From positions 820,501 through 884,500 of the forward strand of contig NC_015318.1 of assembly GCF_000194135.1 (NCBI RefSeq): DNA of 64,000 nt. The letters are read 5' to 3'. Shown here one piece after another: positions 24,835-32,057 of this stretch. Positions within the stretch are counted from its first letter, which is position 1. The number at the start of each line of letters is the position of its first letter. The notes beneath the pieces were generated by a model. It worked only from the letters and a program-made list of their open reading frames with translations, made no database searches and was not told where the DNA came from. The DNA is from Hippea maritima DSM 10411. Its GTDB lineage: Bacteria; Campylobacterota_A; Desulfurellia; Desulfurellales; Hippeaceae. A program made the position numbers and the translations under genes.

Positions 24835-26976
24835 TTAGTCGAAACCCAACAGCTTTCCTCCCTGATATATGATAACAGAGATAATGTATGGCACTATGGC
24901 GAGCAAGCCGATTTCAAACACCATAAGCCCCCATCCGAACTCCTGTTTTATAGCCGCAAGTGTGACTATGCACGGAATGAACAGAAGCATAAAAACCATA
25001 AACGAAAAGGATGAAAGAGGCGTCATAATTTTTGAAAGCTTGTCTTTATAGCTATTTTTGAATGATTCAAGTTCAAATGTATCTTGAGAGAAGCTTAAAA
25101 ACATAGATTTAAAGGAAGAGCCTATAGCCTGAAAAAAGCCTGCAATTTGCTCTTTTGTATCCTGTAAAAAGTTTGAGCTTTGCTTATTATCCTCGCTGTC
25201 TTGATGTATCTTGAGTGTTTGGGATAAAGCCCCAACAACGGTTTCTTTTGCTATAACGCCCGGTATTATAGATGCTACGATGCGCCAGTCATCAAAACCG
25301 GCGGGCTTAAACACAAAAGAGACAGCTTTAGCCGTTTTCCCCAAAATAGAGTTTTCCAAACTTGAGTTAGCAGGCAGATAGATAACGCCCCAGAGCAACA
25401 CCATAGCCAAAGCTATGACCGTCCCGGCCTTTACAATAAATGCCTTTGTCCTTGCCCATACAGAAGCCCAAATCATACTGAGCGTGGGTAATCTATAAGG
25501 TGGCAACTCAAGAAGAAGTGGTGCCTTATCCTCTTTAAAATATTCCGTTTTTCTTAATATTAACCCAACCATAAATGCAACAGCAATACCAAGTAAATAC
25601 AAAGACAGAACCACCGTTGCTCTGTGTGTGCTAAAAAAGACAGCTGTAAACAAAGCATAGATGGGCAGCCTTGCGCCGCAGCTCATAAACGGAACCATTA
25701 CGGCCGTCAGCTTTCTGTCGGTTTCCCTCTCAAGTGCCCTTGTCGCATAGATCGCAGGCACATTGCATCCAAAACCCAAAATCATTGGAATGAAGGCCTT
25801 TCCATTTAAACCCAACGAACTCATGACCCTATCCATAAGAAAGGCTGCTCTTGCCATATAACCGCTCTCTTCGAGCAATGCCAGAAAAAAATACAAGAAA
25901 AACATCAATGGAAGAAAGGACAGAACAAGACCTACACCACCTAAAATGCCATCTATAAGAAGCGATTTAAGCCAGTCTGGAGCCTGCGATATACCCAACG
26001 ATATATATTTGGCTATGTAATCATTTACAAAACCATCGAACCAATCTATAAAAGGGGCCGAGCCATCAAATGTAAACTTAAAAGTTAGATACATAAACAG
26101 TAAAAATATGGGAATACCCAAGCTTTTGCTTATAAATATCTTGTCGAGCTTTTCCGTTATTGTGTAATCGTCCTTTTTGGTTTTTTTAAAGACCTTCTTT
26201 AAGATGCCATTTATTATGCCATAACGACTTTCCGCTAAAACGGTTTCTGCATCATCACCGAATCTTTCCTCTATTCTTTTGATGTTTTCATCGGCAAGCT
26301 TTGATATGTCCATACCCAACTCTTTCTTTAGTTTCTCTTTGGCATATTCATCTCTTTCTAATAGTTTTATGGCTATCCAGCGCAAAGGGTATCTTGTGTT
26401 TATTACATGCTGCTTTAGTTTTTTTACAACATCCATAATTTCAGATTCCAAAAACCCATCGTATCTCAATTTGTAATCCAATTTCTTGTGCTCTTTGGGG
26501 CAGGATATAGATATCTCCATAAGCTTCTGCAAACCTTCCCTTTTTATAGCGGATGTCGGCACAACTTTTACACCCAACATCTCAGAGAGGCCTTCTAAAT
26601 CTATCTCATAGCCCAACTTTTTAAACTCATCAAACATGTTCAATGCTATAATTAGCGGTTTTTCCGTTTCCATCAAAAGAAGCGTAAGATACAGGTTTCT
26701 CTCGATATTTGTGGAGTCTATAACATTCACAATACAATCTGGATCCTGCTCAAAAATAAAATCGCGGGTTATTCTTTCCTCGATAGAGTATGGACTTAGG
26801 CTATATACACCAGGCAAGTCGGTTAAGGTTATTGTTTTACCTTTAAACTCAACTTCAGCTTCCTTTTTTTCAACTGTTACACCCGGCCAGTTGCCCACCT
26901 TTAGTTTGGAGCCGGCTATAGCATTGATTATGGCGGTTTTGCCTACATTTGGATTTCCAGCAAATGCTATATTCAT
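24835..26976 (-). CDS. feoB: Ferrous iron transporter FeoB
   Basis: Main Fe(II) uptake pump. 713 residues: an N-terminal G domain (GNPNVGKT, DLPGVYSLSP, NMFD), a helical spacer, then a membrane domain with two Gate repeats, including GYMARAAFLMDRVM and the GCNVPAI motif. The ATG overlaps the stop of the 35-residue peptide gene (ATGA). Last gene of the feo operon, ended by a strong terminator. Probably iron-regulated through operator-like sequences upstream. Confidence 0.97.
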   Translation of the reverse strand: MNIAFAGNPNVGKTAIINAIAGSKLKVGNWPGVTVEKKEAEVEFKGKTITLTDLPGVYSLSPYSIEERITRDFIFEQDPDCIVNVIDSTNIERNLYLTLLLMETEKPLIIALNMFDEFKKLGYEIDLEGLSEMLGVKVVPTSAIKREGLQKLMEISISCPKEHKKLDYKLRYDGFLESEIMDVVKKLKQHVINTRYPLRWIAIKLLERDEYAKEKLKKELGMDISKLADENIKRIEERFGDDAETVLAESRYGIINGILKKVFKKTKKDDYTITEKLDKIFISKSLGIPIFLLFMYLTFKFTFDGSAPFIDWFDGFVNDYIAKYISLGISQAPDWLKSLLIDGILGGVGLVLSFLPLMFFLYFFLALLEESGYMARAAFLMDRVMSSLGLNGKAFIPMILGFGCNVPAIYATRALERETDRKLTAVMVPFMSCGARLPIYALFTAVFFSTHRATVVLSLYLLGIAVAFMVGLILRKTEYFKEDKAPLLLELPPYRLPTLSMIWASVWARTKAFIVKAGTVIALAMVLLWGVIYLPANSSLENSILGKTAKAVSFVFKPAGFDDWRIVASIIPGVIAKETVVGALSQTLKIHQDSEDNKQSSNFLQDTKEQIAGFFQAIGSSFKSMFLSFSQDTFELESFKNSYKDKLSKIMTPLSSFSFMVFMLLFIPCIVTLAAIKQEFGWGLMVFEIGLLAIVPYIISVIIYQGGKLLGFD

Positions 26977-27080
26977 TGTCTTTTTCCCTCCCTTTTAGAG
27001 CAGTATTTATACATCGGACAGAGTTTACAATTGAGTTTAATCAACCTTTTTACGATCGACTCCTTGTTATTCTTTTTCAT
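26973..27080 (-). CDS. 35-residue Cys-containing peptide between feoA and feoB
   Basis: A short gene with a basic N-terminal helix-like stretch and a C-terminal CKLCPMYKYC motif (Cys18, Cys21, Cys27). It overlaps the feoA stop at one end and the feoB start at the other, both as ATGA, a strong sign that it is translated. Its slot is where FeoC lies in some feo operons, but it is much shorter than FeoC and shows no winged helix. Three cysteines suggest metal or Fe-S binding; this is inference. Too short for routine gene calling. Confidence 0.7.
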   Translation of the reverse strand: MKKNNKESIVKRLIKLNCKLCPMYKYCSKREGKRQ

Positions 27081-27307
27081 TGGTAAATCCTTTCAACCTC
27101 TATGTTTTGTGCGTCTTTTCTCCTTAGAGAAAGGTTGTAATTTTTAATCTTAATTTCCAAAGGATCCCCAAGAGGTGCTATGTTTTTGATAACAAACTCC
27201 TCACCTTTAACAATCCCCATATCAAGCAATCTCTTTTTTGTCGTGGCATCGGATTTGATTTTTAATATCCTGCCACTTTCTCCTTTTTTTAGTTGAATCA
27301 ACCTCAT
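27077..27307 (-). CDS. feoA: FeoA, SH3-like iron-transport accessory protein
   Basis: 76 residues forming one FeoA/SH3-like domain: RLIQLKKGESGRILKI, RLLDMGIVKGEEF and a C-terminal YNLSLRRKDAQNI. FeoA assists FeoB. It overlaps the Cys peptide by 4 bp and follows a good RBS (GGGAGG). A TTAG-N6-CTAA palindrome lies 37-50 bp upstream. Confidence 0.92.
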   Translation of the reverse strand: MRLIQLKKGESGRILKIKSDATTKKRLLDMGIVKGEEFVIKNIAPLGDPLEIKIKNYNLSLRRKDAQNIEVERIYQ

Positions 27308-27343
27308 AAAAACCTCCCATTTAATTAATTTAAATAAACAATA

Positions 27344-27357
27344 TTAGTTTTAACTAA
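27344..27357. promoter_or_regulatory. Candidate iron-regulator operator upstream of feoA
   Basis: Perfect inverted repeat TTAGTT-tt-AACTAA, that is TTAG-N6-CTAA. The same pattern occurs at 27964-27977 in the promoter of the second FeoA gene. DtxR-family boxes have TTAGG...CCTAA ends, so a metalloregulator is a reasonable guess, unproven. Confidence 0.5.
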
Positions 27358-27359
27358 CT

Positions 27360-27653
27360 CTAATGGCAAAAAATATATTGCACATCACCTATGCATCTTT
27401 TTAAATGACCCAACGAGTGAGTGTATAAAAAGGGTATCCTTCTTCTGCGTGCAGCTGATTTAATAGTTTTCATGGTATTTTGATTTATGCAATTAATTAA
27501 AACAACAACAAGGTCGATCCCATTGGGTAGGTGCGCTTTTAGCCGATTTAGCTTCTCGGCTGGGTAATGAATCACGGTTTTTGCCTTGAGTGTTTCTTTT
27601 AAAAATGTTCTCAATGGGTCTATTTTGTCTCCGCCGACAACCAAAACTCCCAT
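27360..27653 (-). CDS. DUF2325 small protein
   Basis: 97 residues matching DUF2325: VLVVGGDKIDPLRTFLKE at the start, LVVVLINCINQNTM, then a basic IKSAARRRRIPFLYTHS. Family members often sit beside metal-transport genes; function is unknown. The ATG at 27653 is chosen because GGGAGG lies 7 bp upstream, whereas the in-frame GTG two codons earlier abuts the RBS. Confidence 0.8.
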   Translation of the reverse strand: MGVLVVGGDKIDPLRTFLKETLKAKTVIHYPAEKLNRLKAHLPNGIDLVVVLINCINQNTMKTIKSAARRRRIPFLYTHSLGHLKRCIGDVQYIFCH

Positions 27654-27679
27654 AAACACCTCCCTACCTTGTAAAAAGT

Positions 27680-27904
27680 TTAAATTTGCTCTACCATCAC
27701 CTTATTTGCCATTCCTCGGCCTATACCAATCCTGATTTTGCCTACTGAGATTATCAAAGGCCCTGTATTTCTGTTTATCTCTACCTGAAGGATCGCATTG
27801 GGATGTATGCCCATAGCAAAGAGTCTTTGTTTTGCATTATCCCCACCAGCTATATTGACCACCCTTGCCCTAATTTTCTCTCCAACCATAGCCAACGGGA
27901 GCAT
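27680..27904 (-). CDS. Second FeoA-domain protein
   Basis: 74-residue FeoA-like SH3 domain (RARVVNIAGGDNAKQRLFAMG, then IGIGRGMANKVMV at the end), divergent in sequence from the feoA next to feoB. The ATG at 27904 follows AAGGAGG by 4 bp and is preferred over an upstream TTG. First gene of the iron cluster, preceded by a sigma-70 promoter with overlapping palindromes. Confidence 0.88.
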   Translation of the reverse strand: MLPLAMVGEKIRARVVNIAGGDNAKQRLFAMGIHPNAILQVEINRNTGPLIISVGKIRIGIGRGMANKVMVEQI

Positions 27905-27954
27905 CCCCACCTCCTTGTTCAATAGGAACTTTAAATTAACAAAATTCAGATAAC

Positions 27955-28004
27955 CTAATTAAATTAGATAGGACTAATTTAAAAAATAAAAAACTGGATG
28001 TCAA
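27955..28004 (-). promoter_or_regulatory. Promoter and operator of the feo cluster
   Basis: On the minus strand, TTGACA (28004-27999), a 17-bp spacer and TAAATT (27981-27976). Downstream of the -10 lie TTAG-N6-CTAA (27964-27977) and the perfect palindrome CTAATT-a-AATTAG (27955-27967), covering the predicted start of transcription, as expected for a repressor site. Confidence 0.55.
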
Positions 28005-28016
28005 GAATTTTATGTA

Positions 28017-28045
28017 TTGATTTGTTCTTAAAAACCTGCTATTTT
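28017..28045 (+). promoter_or_regulatory. Promoter of the aldehyde dehydrogenase gene
   Basis: TTGATT (28017-28022), a 17-bp spacer and TATTTT (28040-28045); the gene starts at 28097 with a TTGGAGGTG RBS. Confidence 0.45.
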
Positions 28046-28096
28046 TCAAAAGAACCATGAGTAAATTAAAGAAAAATAGAGTTTTGGAGGTGCCCC

Positions 28097-29521
28097 ATGA
28101 AACATTATAAAACCTATATCGGTGGTGAGTGGATTGAAACAGGTCAAACTATCGATGTCATAGACAAATACACAGGAGAGGTTATAGCAACTGTGCCAAA
28201 GGCGGATAGAAAAACCGTTGATATGGCGGTAAACTCAGCATATGAGGCTTTTGAAACAACCAAGAAGTTGCCTGCCTATAGAAGATCAGAGATATTGGAA
28301 AAGGCTGCAAATCTGATAAAGGATAGAGCAGAGGAGATTGCAACCACCATATGCAGAGAGGCAGGAAAAGCCTGGAAATACTCAATGGGCGAGGTATCAA
28401 GGGGTTATGAGACATTCAAATTTGCAGCAGAGGAGGCAAAACGCATACACGGTGAAACCGTGCCTATGGATGCAAGTGCCGGTGGTGTAGGCAGAATAGG
28501 CTATTACATAAGGGTTCCAATGGGTGTAATAGGAGCTATAACGCCGTTTAACTTCCCATTGAACTTGGTTGCTCACAAGGTCGCACCAGCTATAGCCAGT
28601 GGCAATACGATCGTATTAAAACCAGCCTCATCCACCCCTATAACAGCTTTGATATTAGCCGAGATTTTAGAAGAGGCAGGATTGCCAAAAGGGGCTTTTA
28701 ATGTGGTAATAGGTCCAGGTGGTGAGGTTGGAGAACCGCTTATTACAAACGACAGGGTTAGAAAGATAACATTCACAGGCTCACCAAAGGTAGGAGATAG
28801 AATTACACGCATTGCAGGCATAAAAAGGGTTACACTTGAGCTTGGCAACAACTCTGCAACAATAATAGAAAAAGATGCCGATATAGATAAGGCTATTCCA
28901 AGATGCGTTGATAGCGCCTTTGCAAACTCGGGTCAGGTGTGCATATCCCTTCAAAGGATCTATGTACACAAGGATATAGCTGATGAATTTACAAAGAAGT
29001 TTGCAGAAGCCACAAAGAGGTTAAAGGTGGGCAATCCAGTTGAGAAGGATGTTGACTTAGGTCCTATGATAGATGAAGCTGAAGCAAAAAGGGCAGAGGA
29101 GTGGATAAAGGAAGCTATAAGCCAAGGTGCTCAGCTGATCGTTGGCGGTGAAAGAGAGGGTAGAGTGCTGCGTCCCACGGTTTTGAGAAATACAACAAAA
29201 GAGATGCGTGTTATGTGTATGGAGGTATTTGCCCCTATTGTTTCTATCGTTGAATATGACAGCTTTGAGGAGGCTATTCAGCATGTAAACGACTCAGACT
29301 ATGGCCTGCAGGCTGGTATCTATACAAATGACATCAGAAAGATTCAATACGCCATAGACAATTTGGATGTAGGCGGTGTCATGATAAACGACACCTCTAT
29401 TTTCAGGGTGGATCACATGCCATATGGTGGCAACAAGATGAGTGGTATAGGCAGAGAGGGCGTAAGGTTTGCTATAGAGGAGATGACAAATATCAAGATG
29501 GTGACAATAAACCTGAATTAA
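28097..29521 (+). CDS. NAD(P)-dependent aldehyde dehydrogenase
   Basis: 474-residue ALDH-superfamily enzyme. Catalytic Cys in FANSGQVCISLQRIYV (~residue 281), general base Glu in VTLELGNNSA (~248) and cofactor motif FTGSPKVGDRI. It resembles lactaldehyde / non-phosphorylating glyceraldehyde-type dehydrogenases of thermophiles, but substrate cannot be fixed. It has its own promoter and terminator, so it is a single-gene unit next to the feo cluster and separate from the AOR operon. Confidence 0.92.
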   Translation: MKHYKTYIGGEWIETGQTIDVIDKYTGEVIATVPKADRKTVDMAVNSAYEAFETTKKLPAYRRSEILEKAANLIKDRAEEIATTICREAGKAWKYSMGEVSRGYETFKFAAEEAKRIHGETVPMDASAGGVGRIGYYIRVPMGVIGAITPFNFPLNLVAHKVAPAIASGNTIVLKPASSTPITALILAEILEEAGLPKGAFNVVIGPGGEVGEPLITNDRVRKITFTGSPKVGDRITRIAGIKRVTLELGNNSATIIEKDADIDKAIPRCVDSAFANSGQVCISLQRIYVHKDIADEFTKKFAEATKRLKVGNPVEKDVDLGPMIDEAEAKRAEEWIKEAISQGAQLIVGGEREGRVLRPTVLRNTTKEMRVMCMEVFAPIVSIVEYDSFEEAIQHVNDSDYGLQAGIYTNDIRKIQYAIDNLDVGGVMINDTSIFRVDHMPYGGNKMSGIGREGVRFAIEEMTNIKMVTINLN

Positions 29522-29546
29522 GAGAGGGGGTATCCTCTCTCTTTTA
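29521..29546 (+). terminator. Terminator after the aldehyde dehydrogenase gene
   Basis: AGAGAGG-gggtat-CCTCTCT then CTTTTA, starting at the last base of the stop codon. Confidence 0.6.
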
Positions 29547-29558
29547 TTTGGAGATAGT

Positions 29559-30059
29559 ATGAGGTGGGCTACGACATTTGGCGCAAGTAGGGTAAATAAT
29601 AGTGGATTATACCAAGAAGGTGTGGAATTGGGCAGATTCCTCGTTCAGAAGGGTTATGCTGTTAAATGTGGTGGATATCAAGGACTAATGGAGGCTGTTA
29701 GTAAGGGTGTAAAAGAGGTAGGCGGTGTGGTTGTTGGTATAGGGCTTGAGGCGTTTGAACCTCTAAGGGAAAACAACCCCTATTTAACCAAAAAGATAAT
29801 CGCCAAGGATCTATTTGAAAGATTGAGGCTTTTGGTTAAGGATAGTGAGTTATTTATTGTGCAGCAGGGCAGTATAGGCACGCTAAATGAGTTGTTTTTG
29901 GTTTGGGCGCTTAAATACTCCTTAAAAGAAACATTTAGGGTTTGCTTAATTGGTGAAAAATACTTATCCTTTAAGAATTGTGATTTTATACCTAAGGATA
30001 CCTTAAAGTTTTTAGAGTTATACAAAACACTTGAGGATTTTAAAGGGAGTCTTACCTAA
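29559..30059 (+). CDS. LOG/SLOG-family (TIGR00725-like) protein
   Basis: 166 residues with a Rossmann-like start (ATTFGASRV), CGGYQGLMEAVSKG and a QQGSIGTLNELFLVW segment in place of the PGGxGTxxE motif of LOG phosphoribohydrolases. The degenerate motif makes nucleotide-monophosphate hydrolysis uncertain; nucleotide binding is more likely. It ends 1 bp before the 3' end of the convergent tRNA-Ser. Confidence 0.7.
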   Translation: MRWATTFGASRVNNSGLYQEGVELGRFLVQKGYAVKCGGYQGLMEAVSKGVKEVGGVVVGIGLEAFEPLRENNPYLTKKIIAKDLFERLRLLVKDSELFIVQQGSIGTLNELFLVWALKYSLKETFRVCLIGEKYLSFKNCDFIPKDTLKFLELYKTLEDFKGSLT

Positions 30060-30060
30060 A

Positions 30061-30151
<91 letters not shown>

Positions 30152-30158
30152 GCCTGTT

Positions 30159-30187
30159 TTTATAGCAAAGAGCTGGGGTTAAGTCAA
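30159..30187 (-). promoter_or_regulatory. Promoter of tRNA-Ser
   Basis: TTGACT (30187-30182), a 17-bp spacer and TATAAA (30164-30159) on the minus strand, 7 bp before the mature 5' end. Confidence 0.65.
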
Positions 30188-30216
30188 AGAAATAGAGGGT
30201 GCTTCCCTCTATTTCT
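30188..30216 (-). terminator. Hairpin terminating the CARDB gene, abutting the tRNA promoter
   Basis: Perfect 12-bp stem (30188-30199 with 30205-30216, 5-nt loop), followed on the minus strand by TTG, with the TTGACT -35 box beginning at the next base. The T-run is short. Confidence 0.55.
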
Positions 30217-30255
30217 AGTTTATTAGTATTGTCGTTATCTTTTAGCAAAGATCTT

Positions 30256-31635
30256 CTAAGGCTTTCCTGATCCAGTTATATACCAAAAATTGCCGCCTGA
30301 GCCACCTGGCATTCCGTTCCTATTAGCATCCAAAGAGCGTCCCCAAATATCTTTAATATGATAATCGTAGCCAATATAAACAGTACATGGCTCTTGAGTA
30401 TTACATATATTTCCTGCACTTGATCTCCACTTAATTGTTTTTGAGTTAACTCTACTAACAGAACCTCTAAGCAGGGTATCCTTGACTAAATTGTTTGCTT
30501 CTGATCTCGTAGTGTATATTTTAAGTCCGTCAACTATTGAAAACATATTGGGTGGGAGATTGAAAGATACTTGAATTTCTATATGGCCGCCACTTGATAA
30601 ATGGGTGCTAATATTAGATATCTTGAATACAGTATTAGGGGGCTTGGTATCGGCAGGTATATACTTTACAGAGTTTATAGATTTCTTACCCGGTGCAGGC
30701 TTAGTCTGCCCAGGAAAACACCTAAGTTTTTTTGTCATTTTGTTGTTATTTTCATTTGTTTCCTGAATACGATTCACAAAAGCATCAACAATAACCGTAA
30801 CTTTTTTACTTTGATACAAGGGAATTGTGCCTAAACTACCAGGTGGTGTAATTCTTAGTGTTCCATTTGGTTTGGACAATTTTTTGTTTCTGTCTATATA
30901 AGATAGCCTATATCCGTTGTTTTTAGAACCCACATAAAACTTTATTAATGCCTGTCCTGCTTTAGTGTTGTAATTAGGCAGAGAACCTGGACCATTATTC
31001 TTAATCGTTACCCAAATTCTGCAGTTTTTATCTATAGCAATATCTTTCACGGTTAAGTCAGGAAGTAATTTATATTTGACAAGTTTCGAGTTGGTTTTTG
31101 GATAAGCACCAACAGGCCCTTGTTTAAACTGAGATGTATTTTTCTTACATACGCTTTGGCGTAGAAGTTTTTTAAAGGCTATAATTTTCGAATTATAAAC
31201 AAATTCTACTAAAAAGTCTCTCGTTGTTGGGTTTGAAAAGTGAGTCAAGTTGTTTGTCATCTTATTCTCACAAACAATTTTAAGCGGTAAAGCATCCCCT
31301 GCAATTGAGTCTGGTGCAATTGTTTGCCCAGGTAATGTATGACCATTTAGATAAAGTTTTCTACCATTTTGATACATATACACCTTTATGTAAAGATAGG
31401 AACCTACAAGATTAACTGTCCCTGCATTCTTCCATTTTATATACATAACATAATTGAAAGAGCCTGTTTTGTGCTTTTGTAGCCTCAAAGAGATAATGTC
31501 AACTTTTACTATCTTGTGTATCTTTGGTGAGTTTTTATTAATATTTCCTTTAAATAATATTTTAGCACCATAAGCACTAAAATTAAACAAGACAATAACC
31601 AAAATAACAAAAATCCACCTGCTTTTTAAACGCAT
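30256..31635 (-). CDS. Secreted CARDB-domain protein
   Basis: 459 residues, exported by a clear signal peptide (WIFVILVIVLFNFSAYGA). The middle (~205-315) is a CARDB adhesion-like module: LPDLTVKDIAIDKNCRIW, VTIKNNGPGSLP and the hallmark ETNENNN. The regions before and after it are beta-rich and unassigned. The ATG at 31635 is 6 bp from AGGGAGG; an upstream GTG abuts it. Cell-surface or periplasmic binding role is likely; partner unknown. Single-gene unit. Confidence 0.75.
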   Translation of the reverse strand: MRLKSRWIFVILVIVLFNFSAYGAKILFKGNINKNSPKIHKIVKVDIISLRLQKHKTGSFNYVMYIKWKNAGTVNLVGSYLYIKVYMYQNGRKLYLNGHTLPGQTIAPDSIAGDALPLKIVCENKMTNNLTHFSNPTTRDFLVEFVYNSKIIAFKKLLRQSVCKKNTSQFKQGPVGAYPKTNSKLVKYKLLPDLTVKDIAIDKNCRIWVTIKNNGPGSLPNYNTKAGQALIKFYVGSKNNGYRLSYIDRNKKLSKPNGTLRITPPGSLGTIPLYQSKKVTVIVDAFVNRIQETNENNNKMTKKLRCFPGQTKPAPGKKSINSVKYIPADTKPPNTVFKISNISTHLSSGGHIEIQVSFNLPPNMFSIVDGLKIYTTRSEANNLVKDTLLRGSVSRVNSKTIKWRSSAGNICNTQEPCTVYIGYDYHIKDIWGRSLDANRNGMPGGSGGNFWYITGSGKP

Positions 31636-31709
31636 AAACACCTCCCTTTACAGTAAAGACATGTTAAATTGCTATACTCTAGTTTTACATAACTTTATTA
31701 ATCAGATAT

Positions 31710-31737
31710 ATTATACTAAAGATTTCAAGTTTTTCAA
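31710..31737 (-). promoter_or_regulatory. Promoter of the CARDB gene
   Basis: TTGAAA (31737-31732), a 16-bp spacer and TATAAT (31715-31710) on the minus strand. Confidence 0.55.
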
Positions 31738-31806
31738 ATAATTTGTTAAAGATGCAATTTAAAGATGAAAATCCCTTTATTTTCCTCCGAGTAGAATGGA
31801 AAAAAC

Positions 31807-31835
31807 TTGCAAAATATATTTTTATTTGATATAAG
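31807..31835 (+). promoter_or_regulatory. Promoter of the aromatic leader-aroF unit
   Basis: TTGCAA (31807-31812), a 17-bp spacer and TATAAG (31830-31835). Transcription would begin about 31841-31843, only 2-4 nt before the leader-peptide ATG, so the leader would be translated from a nearly leaderless mRNA; no good Shine-Dalgarno is visible. Confidence 0.55.
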
Positions 31836-31844
31836 AGACTCAAC

Positions 31845-31940
31845 ATGAAAGAAGTAAGTTTAAAAGTTAGCAAGGTTTCTTTTTATTTTATATATTTTAA
31901 CTTTAACTATTATTATTGGTTTTTTGGCGGAGGGGGATAG
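31845..31940 (+). CDS. Aromatic leader peptide (31 residues) of the aroF attenuator
   Basis: A 31-codon gene ending in TAG at 31938-31940. Residues 13-27 read FYFIYFNFNYYYWFF: six Phe, five Tyr and one Trp among 15, followed by GGGG and the stop. Such runs are the hallmark of leader peptides in transcription attenuation, where scarce charged tRNA stalls the ribosome. The stop codon lies at the base of the antiterminator stem, and DAHP synthase, the first step of aromatic biosynthesis, is the next gene. No in-frame alternative start is seen. Confidence 0.88.
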   Translation: MKEVSLKVSKVSFYFIYFNFNYYYWFFGGGG

Positions 31941-32024
31941 TCTATTTAGACGGTGCTGCAGCAAACTTTTAAGCCGTTTGGATAGGCTATCCCAAGAGGA
32001 TGGTCGATTCAAACGGCTTTTTTT
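31934..32024 (+). promoter_or_regulatory. Transcription attenuator: competing antiterminator and terminator
   Basis: Antiterminator: 31934-31953 pairs with 31974-31993 through 20 consecutive pairs (four G-U), with a 20-nt loop. Terminator: 31971-31983 pairs with 32007-32019 (13 bp, one G-U), with a small inner ATCC/GGAT hairpin and a run of seven T (32018-32024). The two share 31974-31983, so only one can form. A ribosome at the leader stop would cover the antiterminator's 5' side and favour termination; a ribosome stalled on the aromatic codons would allow read-through into aroF. Pairing was checked by hand, not by folding software. Confidence 0.85.
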
Positions 32025-32057
32025 ATTGGCCGAAAAATTTTTTATGGAGGTGATTAA

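Noticed and set aside
24709-25014. 101-codon plus-strand open frame between the methyltransferase and feoB
   Set aside because: Most of it is antisense to feoB and it reads through the feo terminator; basic low-complexity translation.
31685-31873. 62-codon minus-strand open frame upstream of the CARDB gene
   Set aside because: AT-rich low-complexity product overlapping the promoter regions; no RBS.
31921-32024. T-box or metabolite riboswitch before aroF
   Set aside because: No T-box AGGGTGGNACCGCG element or known aptamer core could be found, and the aromatic leader peptide with competing stems explains the region fully.
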